A program made the position numbers and the translations under genes. Below the pieces are notes generated by a model. That model saw only the letters and a list, made by a program, of their open reading frames with translations, was not told the origin of the DNA and did not search any database. A stretch of DNA of 64,000 bases from Mycetocola_A sp015752285 (GTDB lineage Bacteria > Actinomycetota > Actinomycetes > Actinomycetales > Microbacteriaceae), in assembly GCF_015752285.1 (NCBI RefSeq), contig NZ_JADOUY010000005.1, forward strand, positions 186,001 to 250,000, written 5' to 3'. Shown here in pieces: positions 27,447-36,214 of the stretch (the first letter of the stretch is position 1; each line of letters opens with the position of its first letter).

Positions 27447-27734
27447 TCAGGCGTCGGATGGGCGCACGATGGCTCCGTCGGACACCTCGGGGAGGCTCGC
27501 CAGGTTCGCCTGGCGCCACAGTCCCATCCGCCTGGATTCCTCGTATTTGCCATCGATGTACGCCTCAAGCACGACTCGTTCGATCCGCCAGCGTCCCGGA
27601 GAACCGACGTGGATCGCCGGAAGCTCGGCCGACCGCACCAACTCGATGACCTCAGCCGTCGAGATGTTGAGGAGGTCGGCCGTGTCGGCCACCGTGAGAA
27701 AGCGACCGACGGAGTCGGAGGAAACCGTATCCAT
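27447..27734 (-). CDS. Helix-turn-helix DNA-binding protein, excisionase/BldC type
   Basis: 95 aa from the ATG at 27734; the upstream frame to 27830 overlaps the divergent promoter and is rejected. The MerR-like winged helix occupies about residues 10-60 with FLTVADTADLLNISTAEVIELV and the wing GSPGRWRIERVVLEAYI, as in excisionase and BldC proteins. The tail (GLWRQANLASLPEVSDG) is a conserved actinobacterial extension. It is probably a small regulator; no phage context is present, so excision is not implied. Confidence 0.85.
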   Translation of the reverse strand: MDTVSSDSVGRFLTVADTADLLNISTAEVIELVRSAELPAIHVGSPGRWRIERVVLEAYIDGKYEESRRMGLWRQANLASLPEVSDGAIVRPSDA

Positions 27735-27866
27735 GGCACTGATTATTCCGCCAGCCCGTGACGGTGGGGGCCGTCTGTGGATAACTTTCTCGTCGTGTCG
27801 CACATCTTGGCACGATGGGTGAATCCGCACCCGGGTGCGGCATCCACTCTCACGCTGGAGGTGATC

Positions 27867-28469
27867 ATGGCGTCGCGTCGACTACACCGGATCGGATTCG
27901 ACCCCCGACTGGCGATCGGTGTCGTGCTCATCATCGGATCGATTCTCGGCGTCTGGGGAGTCGTCCGGGCCGCCGACCGGTCCAGCCCGGTGCTGACCGC
28001 GACGTCGACGCTCTCGGTCGGCGATACCGTCACCGACGACGATCTCGCCGTGGTGAACGTCCGGCTCGATTCGGCCGGGGAACGCTACCTGACGGCGCTG
28101 CCTGCAGCTGGCCTCGTCGTCACCCGGACGGTGTTCGCAGGCGAACTCGTGCCTCTTTCCGCCGTTCGGACGGATGCCGAGGTGCAGGTCAGCGCCGTCG
28201 TCGTTCCGTCATCGCTCGCCCTGGCCGGTTCGGTGCAGACCGGGTCGCTGGTCGATGTGTGGTCGGCCGAACAGCAGGAGGACGGGTCGTTCGCTCCTCC
28301 CACGGTGATCGTCTCCGACGTCAGCGTCGTGCGGGTGGTCGAACAGCAGGGTCTCGTCGCCGCCGGAACCGGTGAGCGGGTCGAAGTGCTCGTTCCGACC
28401 GGGCGGGTCGCTGCGCTGCTCGCCGCACTGTCTGGTGAGAACGCCATCTCGATCGTCCCGGCCGGGTGA
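27867..28469 (+). CDS. SAF domain protein, CpaB/RcpC-like
   Basis: 200 aa from the ATG at 27867, which has a near-perfect ribosome binding site GGAGGTGATC; the longer frame to 27777 is rejected. One N-terminal membrane helix (about 15-35), then an SAF domain (about 45-115, with LSVGDTVTDDDLAVVNV) and a C-terminal beta region with VEVLVPTGRVAALLAAL. CpaB proteins line the outer part of Flp/Tad pilus machines, but no other Tad gene is nearby. It is followed 4 bp later by a CpaE/ParA-like gene, so the pair probably functions together. Confidence 0.82.
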   Translation: MASRRLHRIGFDPRLAIGVVLIIGSILGVWGVVRAADRSSPVLTATSTLSVGDTVTDDDLAVVNVRLDSAGERYLTALPAAGLVVTRTVFAGELVPLSAVRTDAEVQVSAVVVPSSLALAGSVQTGSLVDVWSAEQQEDGSFAPPTVIVSDVSVVRVVEQQGLVAAGTGERVEVLVPTGRVAALLAALSGENAISIVPAG

Positions 28470-28473
28470 CGCG

Positions 28474-29712
28474 GTGGCCGATCTCGCCTTCGCTCTCGAC
28501 CGGGACGACGAGGACCGTCTGGTTTCCGCGCTCGTCGAACGCGGCCACCGGGTGGACGCGCGGATCGGCCGACTCACCGATCCGATCGCGGCCCTCGACG
28601 GACGGCGGCCAGACGTTCTGCTTGTCTCGGCCGACGCCGAGCGGCTGACTCCCTCCCTGCTCACAGCCTGCGACCGGCGTGGCATCCGCGTGCTCGCACT
28701 GGCGTCAGACGGAGCCGGGAGACGCAACGCTGCGGCGCTCGGCCTGTACGACGTGGTGGACGCCGACGCGGCCATCGAGGTCATCGACGCGGCCATCCGT
28801 GGTGGTGTCCAGGTCGAGGTGGCGTCTGCGATCGACAAGAACGGCACCGTCCTCGCGGTCTGGGGCCCTGCGGGAGCTCCCGGCCGCACGACCGTCGCGA
28901 TCTGCCTGGCTACCGAACTCGCCGCGGCCGGCCACGCGGTCGCTCTCGTCGACGCCGACACCCACAGCGCATCGATCGCCCCCATCCTCGGGATGCTCGA
29001 CGAAGCACCCGGGTTCGCGGCCGCCTGCAGGCTCGCAGGCCAGGACGGACTCACCACGGCCGAACTCGAGCGAATCAGGCAGCCGTACCCGGTCCATGGC
29101 GGCACACTCAACGTGCTCACCGGCATACCGCGGGCGGCGCGCTGGCCCGAGTTGAGCACCGAGCGCGTGTCCCGCACGATCGCCGCCTGCCGGGACTGGG
29201 CGGACTACGTCGTGATCGACACCGGCTTCAGCCTCGAGAACGACGAGGAGATCTCAAGCGACCTGTTCGCCCCACGTCGCAATGCCGCCACCCTGGCCGC
29301 TGTGCGTTCGGCGGACCGCATCGTCGCGGTCGCGGCCGCTGACCCCATCGGCCTCGCCCGATACCTGCGGGCATACCCCGACCTGGTCGAGGTGACCGAA
29401 GATCGACCGATCACCACTGTCGTCAACAAGGTCCGCGCGGGGGTGGCAGGGCTGAACCCGAACGGCCAGGTGCGGGCGACCCTGCAACGCTTCGGCGGCA
29501 TCGGGGACCCGGTCCTCGTTCCCGCAGACGACCGGGGAACGGATGCCGCGCTGCTGGCCGGTCGAGCCCTGCGCGATGTGAGCCCGCGCTCCCCGGCGCT
29601 GGCGGCGATCGCCCGCCTGGCTCGCGACCGGATCCTGCCCGCTGCCGTCATCGCTCCCCGCAGGCGAGCGCTCCGACGGAGCCGGATCCTCGCGTCTGTG
29701 AGTACCGGATGA
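28474..29712 (+). CDS. ParA/MinD-like P-loop protein (CpaE-like)
   Basis: 412 aa from the GTG at 28474, 4 bp after the SAF gene. An N-terminal receiver-like region (about 1-115) lacks obvious phosphorylation residues. The P-loop domain starts near residue 126 with VWGPAGAPGRTTVA, in which Arg replaces the usual Walker A Lys; this variant is common in actinobacterial CpaE-like proteins. VALVDADTHSASIAPILG and DYVVIDTG are the switch regions. CpaE localises Tad pili; here the rest of the machine is missing, so another role with the SAF protein is likely. Confidence 0.8.
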   Translation: MADLAFALDRDDEDRLVSALVERGHRVDARIGRLTDPIAALDGRRPDVLLVSADAERLTPSLLTACDRRGIRVLALASDGAGRRNAAALGLYDVVDADAAIEVIDAAIRGGVQVEVASAIDKNGTVLAVWGPAGAPGRTTVAICLATELAAAGHAVALVDADTHSASIAPILGMLDEAPGFAAACRLAGQDGLTTAELERIRQPYPVHGGTLNVLTGIPRAARWPELSTERVSRTIAACRDWADYVVIDTGFSLENDEEISSDLFAPRRNAATLAAVRSADRIVAVAAADPIGLARYLRAYPDLVEVTEDRPITTVVNKVRAGVAGLNPNGQVRATLQRFGGIGDPVLVPADDRGTDAALLAGRALRDVSPRSPALAAIARLARDRILPAAVIAPRRRALRRSRILASVSTG

Positions 29713-29764
29713 CCGGGTCGCTGGCGAAGCCGGCCGGGCCGGCGCGTCAGCCTAGACTGGACGA

Positions 29765-31258
29765 ATGTCGACGCTCAGTGACCTCGTCCTCGCCAACGGC
29801 CGCTCCACGGATGAGGATGTGGACTGGCTGCACATGCTCGTCGGCGACGCCCAGCTCCTCGCCGACCTGGCCTTCGCCGACATCGTGCTCTGGGTTCCGA
29901 CGGCAGACGGCAGCTTCATGTCTGTGTCGCACTACCGCCCGTCGAGCGCAGCCACCCTGTTCTACCGCGACTTCGTCGGTCAGCTCATCAAGCCCCAGTG
30001 GCGCGCGCAGGTGTCGGAGGCGTTCGCCAGCGGACAGATCACGGACTCGACAGCACCGGACTGGTACGAGGAGACGCCCACCCGTGTGCGAGCCGTTCCG
30101 GTCATGCGTCGGCTGGCAGCCACATCGCCGGAGAACACGACGGCTCCGATCGCCGTCCTCACCCGCCACACCAACCTCGGTGAAGCCCGCACTCCCAGCA
30201 GGCAGGAACTCACCTTCAACGAGTGCGCGAACGATCTCTTCGAGATGATCGCCACAGGGGACTTCCCTGACCTCTCTGCGCCGACCGGTCCCCGCCGTGG
30301 TGCCCCACGGGCATCCGATGGTCTCATCCGTCTCGACGTCGACGGGGTGACCACCTTCGCCAGTCCCAACGCCCTGTCTGCTTTCAACCGGATGGGATTC
30401 AACGACGAGCTCGAGGGTGAATCTCTCGCCGAGGTGACGACGCAGATCCTGCCGGGCAAGCAGGTCATCGATGAATCCCTTCCGCTGGTCGTGACCGGAC
30501 GCGCGCCCTGGCGCACCGACATCGAAGCGCGTGGGGTGACCGTGTCGCTCCGCGCCATCCCTCTCCGTCACCGCGGCGAACGGGCGGGCGCCATCGTGCT
30601 CTGCCGCGACGTCTCTGAGCTGCGGCATCAGGAGCGGGAGCTCATCACCAAGGATGCGACGATCCGTGAGATCCACCACCGGGTCAAGAACAACCTGCAG
30701 ACGGTGGCATCCCTCCTTCGGATCCAGGGTCGCCGGGCGCACACCGACGAAGCCCGTGAGGCGCTCACCCAGGCCATGCGCCGGGTCGCGGCGATCGCCG
30801 TCGTGCACGACACACTCTCGGAGGGCCTCACGCAGGACGTGAACTTCGATGAGGTGTTCGAGCGTGTTCTGATGCTCATCGCCGAGGTCGCGTCGTCGCA
30901 CAACACCACGGTGCACCCGCGCAAGACCGGCGAATTCGGCGTGCTGCCGAGCGCCTATGCCACGCCGCTCGCCCTCGCTCTCACCGAGCTCGTGACCAAC
31001 GCCGTCGAGCACGGCCTCGCGGGTCGCGACGGGGAGGTCGAGATCGTCGCCGATCGTTCGGGCGACGAACTCACCGTGCTCGTGCGCGACAACGGGATCG
31101 GGCTGCAGGAGGGCAAGGTCGGCACCGGGCTCGGCACGCAGATCGTTCGAACGCTCATCCAGGGAGAACTGGGTGGCACGATCGACTGGCACACGGTCAT
31201 GGGTTCAGGGACAGAGGTCACCATCGAGGTGCCGCTGCGCTGGATCTCGCGAAGCTGA
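29765..31258 (+). CDS. pdtaS: Sensor histidine kinase PdtaS (HisKA_2 type)
   Basis: 497 aa, soluble. A GAF domain (about 5-150) and a PAS domain (about 180-290) precede the HisKA_2 phosphoacceptor box EIHHRVKNNLQTVASLLRI (His near residue 304-305) and an HATPase domain with LTELVTNAVEHGLAG and VRDNGIGLQEG. In mycobacteria PdtaS (Rv3220c) phosphorylates the ANTAR antiterminator PdtaR, which is not in this window. Neighbour whiB1 is the same as in M. tuberculosis. Confidence 0.93.
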   Translation: MSTLSDLVLANGRSTDEDVDWLHMLVGDAQLLADLAFADIVLWVPTADGSFMSVSHYRPSSAATLFYRDFVGQLIKPQWRAQVSEAFASGQITDSTAPDWYEETPTRVRAVPVMRRLAATSPENTTAPIAVLTRHTNLGEARTPSRQELTFNECANDLFEMIATGDFPDLSAPTGPRRGAPRASDGLIRLDVDGVTTFASPNALSAFNRMGFNDELEGESLAEVTTQILPGKQVIDESLPLVVTGRAPWRTDIEARGVTVSLRAIPLRHRGERAGAIVLCRDVSELRHQERELITKDATIREIHHRVKNNLQTVASLLRIQGRRAHTDEAREALTQAMRRVAAIAVVHDTLSEGLTQDVNFDEVFERVLMLIAEVASSHNTTVHPRKTGEFGVLPSAYATPLALALTELVTNAVEHGLAGRDGEVEIVADRSGDELTVLVRDNGIGLQEGKVGTGLGTQIVRTLIQGELGGTIDWHTVMGSGTEVTIEVPLRWISRS

Positions 31259-31349
31259 CGGATCGCGGCTGAGAGATCGCGGAGAAACGGATGCCGCTGA
31301 GCCGCCACGCAGCGCGGCGGCTCGCCCGCGCCTCACCGACCACACGGCG

Positions 31350-31379
31350 AAGCTCCCGGACCGAAAGGGCCGGGAGCTT
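31350..31379. terminator. Bidirectional terminator between pdtaS and whiB1
   Basis: AAGCTCCCGG (31350-31359) and CCGGGAGCTT (31370-31379) form a perfect 10-bp stem with a ten-base loop. The terminal AA/TT pairs give short T-runs on both strands, fitting its place between convergent genes. Confidence 0.8.
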
Positions 31380-31412
31380 CAGCGGGAGGAGTTCAGCGCG
31401 ATCAGAGTCTGA

Positions 31413-31661
31413 TCAGGAGGCGCGGCGTGCGCGGGCGGCGCGACGCTTGAGGGCGCGGCGCTCATCTTCGGACAGGCCACCCCAGACACCCGAGTCCTGG
31501 CCGGTCTCGAGAGCGTACTGCAGGCAGATCTCGGTGACAGTGCAACGACCGCAGACGGTCTTGGCTTTGTCGATCTGGTCGACGGCCGGCCCGGTGTTGC
31601 CGACGGGGAAGAAAAGTTCCGGGTCAGCGGTGAGGCAAGCGGCTTTGTCGCGCCAATCCAT
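31413..31661 (-). CDS. whiB1: WhiB family iron-sulfur transcriptional regulator (WhiB1-like)
   Basis: 82 aa from the ATG at 31661, preceded by AAAGGAG; the upstream frame to 31742 is promoter sequence. The four [4Fe-4S] ligands are C9, C37, C40 and C46, the turn is GVWGG at 58-62, and a basic tail (KRRAARARRAS) binds DNA. WhiB1 proteins bind the sigma factor SigA, respond to nitric oxide and are often essential. The position beside pdtaS matches Rv3219-Rv3220c. Confidence 0.94.
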   Translation of the reverse strand: MDWRDKAACLTADPELFFPVGNTGPAVDQIDKAKTVCGRCTVTEICLQYALETGQDSGVWGGLSEDERRALKRRAARARRAS

Positions 31662-31844
31662 GCGGGTGCTCCTTTGAATGGGGGTAGACGACCGATATGG
31701 TCGGAAATGAGGGTTTCCCGAATACTGGGAGAGGGCGATCACGTCATGCGGATCTGCTCACCTCTCTGTGAGCGTCGTATTCAGGCCTCAACAATCGTGA
31801 CATAGTGGCACGGTCAAATCAATAGCTTCGTATGGGATACACCT

Positions 31845-32312
31845 GTGAATAACACCGACGACACGTCCGCGACATCCGGGGACGCTATCATTCCTGCCTC
31901 GGAACCTCGGCGAGGGTCGGGAGCGGTGTGGCTCCTCACCGTCGTCCTCTTCGCTGAAGCCCTCGCCATGATCATTCTGGTCGGTGTTCTCATCGTCGAC
32001 ATCCTGACCTTGCCTGCTGCATCCATCACCAGCGCGATCGCCCTCACCGTCCTCGTCGCCATCGGGGCCGTGTTCGTCTCCGCCGTTGCCGTTGGTGCCC
32101 TTCGCCGGCGGGGCTGGATCCGCGGGGGAGCCGTGATCTGGCAACTGGTGCAACTGGCCATCGCCGTCGGCGCGTTCCAGGGCGCGTACGCGCAACCCGC
32201 CATCGGCTGGGCGCTCGTCGCTCCAAGCATCCTCGTGCTCGTCCTGCTGTTCACACCATCGGTGATGAGTGCCATCAGGCGCGAGGAGCCCGGGGTCGAC
32301 GCCCCCGCTTAG
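31845..32312 (+). CDS. Small four-helix membrane protein
   Basis: 155 aa starting at a GTG. After a polar N-terminus of ~25 residues there are four hydrophobic segments (about 28-50, 57-80, 90-112, 118-140) and a short acidic tail. No motif is recognised. Its TAG stop interlocks with the TAA of the convergent bcp gene (shared bases 32309-32312). Similar proteins are annotated only as hypothetical in Microbacteriaceae. Confidence 0.7.
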   Translation: MNNTDDTSATSGDAIIPASEPRRGSGAVWLLTVVLFAEALAMIILVGVLIVDILTLPAASITSAIALTVLVAIGAVFVSAVAVGALRRRGWIRGGAVIWQLVQLAIAVGAFQGAYAQPAIGWALVAPSILVLVLLFTPSVMSAIRREEPGVDAPA

Positions 32313-32782
32313 GCGACCTTCAGCTTCTTGCGAAGCGACGCGACGTGGCCGGTGGCCTTGACGTTGTATAGCGCCTGCTCGAGCACGCCGTGCTCGTCTA
32401 CGACGAAGGTCGAACGGAGGACCCCGGTGACGATTTTGCCGTAGGAGTTCTTCTCGCCGTATGCGCCGTACGCCCGATGCACGGTGAGGTCCTCGTCGCT
32501 GAGCAGCGGGAAGGGAAGAGCATCCCGTTCTGCGAACGTCTTGAGGGTTGCCGGGGCGTCCTTCGAGATGCCGAGGACGGTGTACCCGGCCGCCTGCAAT
32601 GAGCCGAGGCTGTCGCGGAAATCGCAGGCCTGGGTGGTGCACCCGGGAGTCATGGCGGCGGGGTAGAAGTAGAGAATGACCCGTGAACCGGCGAAGTCGG
32701 CGAGCGAGACCGGCGTGCCATTCGCATCGGGAAGAGTGAATGAGGGGGCCTGGTCTCCAGCGGAGAGTCGCGCGTCTGTCAT
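32309..32782 (-). CDS. bcp: Thioredoxin-dependent peroxiredoxin, Bcp/PrxQ type
   Basis: 157 aa. It reduces organic peroxides and hydrogen peroxide using thioredoxin. The peroxidatic C48 is in MTPGCTTQAC and the resolving C53 lies five residues on, the PrxQ pattern. The Arg-containing region NSYGKIVTGVLRSTFVVDE is conserved. It overlaps the convergent membrane-protein gene by 4 nt and lies 33 bp after rsgA on the same strand. With katA, sigR and whiB1 nearby it adds to the oxidative-stress functions of this region. Confidence 0.95.
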   Translation of the reverse strand: MTDARLSAGDQAPSFTLPDANGTPVSLADFAGSRVILYFYPAAMTPGCTTQACDFRDSLGSLQAAGYTVLGISKDAPATLKTFAERDALPFPLLSDEDLTVHRAYGAYGEKNSYGKIVTGVLRSTFVVDEHGVLEQALYNVKATGHVASLRKKLKVA

Positions 32783-32815
32783 GCTCCCAGCCTAAATGAG
32801 AGCAGGGAGTAGAGG

Positions 32816-33865
32816 TCAGTACTGCGTCGGCTTCATGAAGGTCGTGAGCAGGCGCTGCAGGGAGTCCAGTCGCGCAGCCCCGGTGTCACCCAGCTCGCCT
32901 GCATCCACCGCTTCGATGATCGCGCAGTCGGGAGCGTCGGGCAGGTGGGTGCAGCCACGCGGGCAGCGGTCGGCCACCTCGGCCAGGTCGGAAAAGGCAC
33001 GGAGGATGTTCGCCGGGTCGATGTGCCCGAGGCCGAACGACCGAACACCGGGGGTGTCGATGACCCAGCCGGTGCCCTTCTGGCCCTCGATCCGGTACGA
33101 CACAGTCGACGACGACGTGTGCCGCCCCCGGCCGGTCACGGCGTTGACGTGGCCGGTCGCCCGTTGCGCGCTCGGAACGAGGGCGTTCACCAGGGTGGAC
33201 TTACCCACCCCGGAGTGGCCGACGAAGACGGTGTCGTGATCGACAAGTGCTTCGGTGATCTCCGCGAGCGGCATCCGATCGGTCGAACTCCGAAAGACTG
33301 TGACGTCGATGCCCGCAAAGTTCTGCAGGAACTCGGTCGGGTCGGCGAGATCGGTCTTCGTGATGCAGAGGATCGGTCGCATACCGGCGTCAAGCGCTGC
33401 GATGAGGTAGCGGTCGACGAGGCGTTCACGGGGCTCAGGGTCAGCAGCAGCGACGACGATGAGCATCTGGTCGGCGTTGGCGACGATGACCCGCTCGACT
33501 TCGTCGGTGTCGTCGGCGCTGCGGCGGAGCAGGGTGGTGCGTGGGACGATGCGCACGATCCTCGCGAGCGTGCCGTCCTCACCGGACAGGTCGCCGACGA
33601 CGCGCACCCGGTCACCGTTGACGACGGCGTGCTTGCGGAGTTCTGACGCGCGGGATGCCGTGATGCGGCGTTCATCGCGCGTTCCTTCGTCGAGGAGCAC
33701 CGTGTATCGGCCACGGTCGACGGCGAGCACACGCGCCGTCTCGGCGTCGTTGTGCTCCGGTCGTGTCTTCGTGCGCGGGCGGTTGCCTTTGCGGTTGGGC
33801 CGCACCCGGATGCTCGACTCGTCGAACTCCGGTTCGTCATCGTCGCCGGTGTCCCACCAGCTCAT
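32816..33865 (-). CDS. rsgA: Ribosome small subunit-dependent GTPase RsgA
   Basis: 349 aa from the ATG at 33865, whose ATGA overlaps the aroA stop; the longer frame to 33898 is rejected. It has an N-terminal OB fold (about 50-115), a circularly permuted GTPase with G4 TKTDL before G1 GHSGVGKSTLVNAL near residue 210 and G3-like DTPGVRSFGL, and a C-terminal zinc knuckle CPRGCTHLPDAPDC. RsgA helps late maturation of the 30S subunit. The aroA-rsgA order matches Rv3227-Rv3228. Confidence 0.95.
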   Translation of the reverse strand: MSWWDTGDDDEPEFDESSIRVRPNRKGNRPRTKTRPEHNDAETARVLAVDRGRYTVLLDEGTRDERRITASRASELRKHAVVNGDRVRVVGDLSGEDGTLARIVRIVPRTTLLRRSADDTDEVERVIVANADQMLIVVAAADPEPRERLVDRYLIAALDAGMRPILCITKTDLADPTEFLQNFAGIDVTVFRSSTDRMPLAEITEALVDHDTVFVGHSGVGKSTLVNALVPSAQRATGHVNAVTGRGRHTSSSTVSYRIEGQKGTGWVIDTPGVRSFGLGHIDPANILRAFSDLAEVADRCPRGCTHLPDAPDCAIIEAVDAGELGDTGAARLDSLQRLLTTFMKPTQY

Positions 33866-35223
33866 CCGACGACGGTCCCGCCGAGCATCGCTGTCCACAG
33901 TTCAGGGAACTGGGGGAGGGTCTTCGCTGTCGTGGCGATGTTCTCGATGACCACGCCGGGAACGACGAGACCGACGAGAGCTCCCGTCGTCGCCATCCGG
34001 TGGTCGTGATAGCTGAGCCAGGTGCCCCCTGACAGCGGACGAGGCTCGATGCGCAGGCCGTCCTCCAGCTCGGTGACGTTCCCGCCGAGCTTCGTGAATT
34101 CGGCGGCGAGGGCGGCGAGACGATCCGTCTCGTGATGACGAATGTGCCCGATCCCGGTGATCGTCGACGGCGAGTCGGCGAAGGCCGCGATCGCGACGAG
34201 CGCTGGAGCGAGTTCACCCGCCGTCGTGAGGTCGAGGTCGACGCCGTGAACGGTTTCTGGTCCTGTGACGGTGAGCCGGTCGCCGTCGAGCGTGACGGTG
34301 GCGCCGAAGCGAGGGAGCAGATCACGGAGTTCGGCACCGACCTGCGTGGTCTCGGCCGGCCAGCCGGACATCGTGACGGTGCCTCCGGTGACGACAGCGG
34401 CGGCGAGAAACGGAGCGGCGTTGGAGAGGTCGGGTTCGATGTCGACGTCACGGCCGGCAATGGCGCCAGGCTCGACCCGCCAGACACCGACGGACGGTGA
34501 GGTGACGGGGATGTTGCGCGCCGCAAGCGCGGCGATGGTCATGTCGATGTGCGGGAGGCTCGGCAGCCGCTCGCCGGAGTGGGTGAGGGTGAGGCCGTCG
34601 TCGAACCGTGCGGCGGCGAGCAGTAGACCGGAGACGAACTGACTCGAAATCGACGCATCGATGGTGAGATCGCCACCTCCGACCCGGCCGGTGCCGTGAA
34701 CGGTGAAGGGGAGCGCACCCCGCCTGTCGTCGTTGATGTCGACGCCGAGCGCGACGAGCGAGGAGATCATCGTGCCCATCGGTCGCCCGCGTGCGGCGGT
34801 GTCGGCGTCGAACGTCGTCGGGCCGAGTGCGAGAGCGGCGACGGGGGGAACGAATCGCATCACCGTGCCGGCGAGCCCACAGTCCACAGTGGTCGAACCG
34901 GTCAACTCGCCCGGGCTCACGAGCCAGTCGGCGCCGAAGCTGCCTGAGGCATCCGTCTCGGTGATCGTCGCGCCGAGCGCACGGAGCGCGTCGACCATGT
35001 TCTGGCTGTCGCGGGAGTGCAGGGGCGAGCGCAGCAGCGACGGGGAATCGGCGAGTGCGGCGAGAACGAGCTCGCGGTTCGTCAGCGACTTCGACCCGGG
35101 GAGTGACACGGTGGCCGCGACCGGTCCACTGCTCACGGGCGCAGCCCAGGACCCGTCGTCGTCCGGCTGGTGCCGGTCGCCGTACAGGTCGAACTCCGGT
35201 GCGGAATATTTCGACTCAAGCAT
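33862..35223 (-). CDS. aroA: 3-phosphoshikimate 1-carboxyvinyltransferase (EPSP synthase)
   Basis: 453 aa from the ATG at 35223; the frame extends to 35385 into the divergent sigR gene and is rejected. It joins shikimate 3-phosphate and PEP in the shikimate pathway. Motifs: VSLPGSKSLTNRELVLAALA, the active-site loop CGLAGTVMRFVPPVAAL, and the C-terminal KESDR-like block HHETDRLAALAAEFTKLGG. It overlaps rsgA by 4 nt. Its first codons coincide with a SigR-type promoter for the divergent sigR gene. Confidence 0.97.
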   Translation of the reverse strand: MLESKYSAPEFDLYGDRHQPDDDGSWAAPVSSGPVAATVSLPGSKSLTNRELVLAALADSPSLLRSPLHSRDSQNMVDALRALGATITETDASGSFGADWLVSPGELTGSTTVDCGLAGTVMRFVPPVAALALGPTTFDADTAARGRPMGTMISSLVALGVDINDDRRGALPFTVHGTGRVGGGDLTIDASISSQFVSGLLLAAARFDDGLTLTHSGERLPSLPHIDMTIAALAARNIPVTSPSVGVWRVEPGAIAGRDVDIEPDLSNAAPFLAAAVVTGGTVTMSGWPAETTQVGAELRDLLPRFGATVTLDGDRLTVTGPETVHGVDLDLTTAGELAPALVAIAAFADSPSTITGIGHIRHHETDRLAALAAEFTKLGGNVTELEDGLRIEPRPLSGGTWLSYHDHRMATTGALVGLVVPGVVIENIATTAKTLPQFPELWTAMLGGTVVG

Positions 35224-35227
35224 TGTT
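35203..35227 (+). promoter_or_regulatory. Candidate SigR/SigH-type promoter of sigR
   Basis: GGAAT at 35203-35207 and GTT at 35225-35227, 17 bases apart, resemble the SigR/SigH consensus (GGAAT, about 18 bases, GTT). The predicted transcript would start ~35 bases before the sigR ATG. Positive autoregulation is standard for this sigma factor. It overlaps the first codons of aroA on the other strand. Confidence 0.5.
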
Positions 35228-35270
35228 CCTCTAATGTATCGGCGATTGACGAAGAAAGGGCGTGCGTGGC

Positions 35271-35945
35271 ATGACGACTGCAGTGCTCGAACGACCGGTT
35301 GCACCTGAAGCGGCCATAGAATGGCCCCTGATGACCACCGTCGACGAAGCACCCACGCCAGAGCCGGAAAACGATCCGCGGGCACTGTTCGAAGAGCAGG
35401 CGCTCCCGTTTATCGACCAGCTTTACGGCGCAGCCATGCGCATGACCAAGAACCCGTCTGACGCCCAGGACCTGGTCCAGGAGACGTTCGTGAAGGCGTA
35501 CGCCGCATTCGGCCAGTTCACGCAGGGGACGAACCTCAAGGCCTGGCTGTACCGGATCCTCACGAACACGTACATCAACATCTATCGCAAGAAGCAGCGT
35601 GAGCCGTACCAGGGCACCATCGACGACCTCGAGGACTGGCAGCTCGGCGGCGCTGAGTCGACGACCGCATCGAGTTCGCGTTCGGCCGAGGCTGAAGCCA
35701 TCGACCACATGCCGGACAGTGCGGTGAAGGATGCCCTCCAGGCCATTCCGGAGGACTTCCGACTCGCGGTCTACCTGGCAGACGTCGAAGGCTTCGCCTA
35801 CCAGGAGATCGCCGACATCATGAAATCACCCATCGGAACCGTCATGAGCCGCCTGCATCGAGGCAGGCGCATGCTGAGGGACCTATTGGCCGACTACGCC
35901 CAGGAGCGCGGGATCGACACCGGCCGGGCAGGAGCACAGAAATGA
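35271..35945 (+). CDS. sigR: ECF RNA polymerase sigma factor SigR/SigH (thiol-oxidative stress)
   Basis: 224 aa from the ATG at 35271; a GTG at 35262 would add three residues. A ~45-residue N-terminal extension precedes region 2 (LYGAAMRMTKNPSDAQDLVQETFVKAY, about 60-125) and region 4 (about 155-210, with YQEIADIMKSPIGTVMSRLHRGR). It overlaps rsrA by 4 nt. SigR/SigH directs thioredoxin and mycothiol genes under disulfide stress and is held inactive by the zinc anti-sigma factor encoded next. Region order matches Rv3223c. Confidence 0.95.
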   Translation: MTTAVLERPVAPEAAIEWPLMTTVDEAPTPEPENDPRALFEEQALPFIDQLYGAAMRMTKNPSDAQDLVQETFVKAYAAFGQFTQGTNLKAWLYRILTNTYINIYRKKQREPYQGTIDDLEDWQLGGAESTTASSSRSAEAEAIDHMPDSAVKDALQAIPEDFRLAVYLADVEGFAYQEIADIMKSPIGTVMSRLHRGRRMLRDLLADYAQERGIDTGRAGAQK

Positions 35946-36181
35946 CCGATTGCGGATGCGACAAGGCCAAGCGTGACCTGGAGGAATACCTCAGGCACGA
36001 GGTGTGCTCGACGAACGCGGCCGACATCAGGGAGCACCTCGAGCACTGCACCTCGTGCCAGGAAGAGGCGCTGCTCGCGACGACGCTGACCGAAGCCGTT
36101 CAGCGAGCATGCAAGGAGACGGCTCCCGAAGACCTGAAGCTCCAGGTCCTGGCGAAATTGCGCGCCGCACAGGCTCACTAA
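35942..36181 (+). CDS. rsrA: Zinc-binding anti-sigma factor RsrA/RshA
   Basis: 79 aa. The ZAS motif H32-x3-C36-x2-C39 is present (HLEHCTSC), with further Cys at 4, 6 and 22. Reduced RsrA binds SigR; oxidation forms a disulfide, expels zinc and frees the sigma factor. The 4-nt overlap with sigR suggests coupled translation and matched stoichiometry. Confidence 0.94.
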   Translation: MTDCGCDKAKRDLEEYLRHEVCSTNAADIREHLEHCTSCQEEALLATTLTEAVQRACKETAPEDLKLQVLAKLRAAQAH

Positions 36182-36214
36182 CGTCTCTTCGCCCCAGGTG
36201 CGTATGATTGCCCG

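Noticed and set aside
27447..27734. Excisionase-like HTH as a sign of an integrated element
   Set aside because: No integrase, att repeats or phage genes nearby; this HTH type is also used by BldC-like chromosomal regulators.
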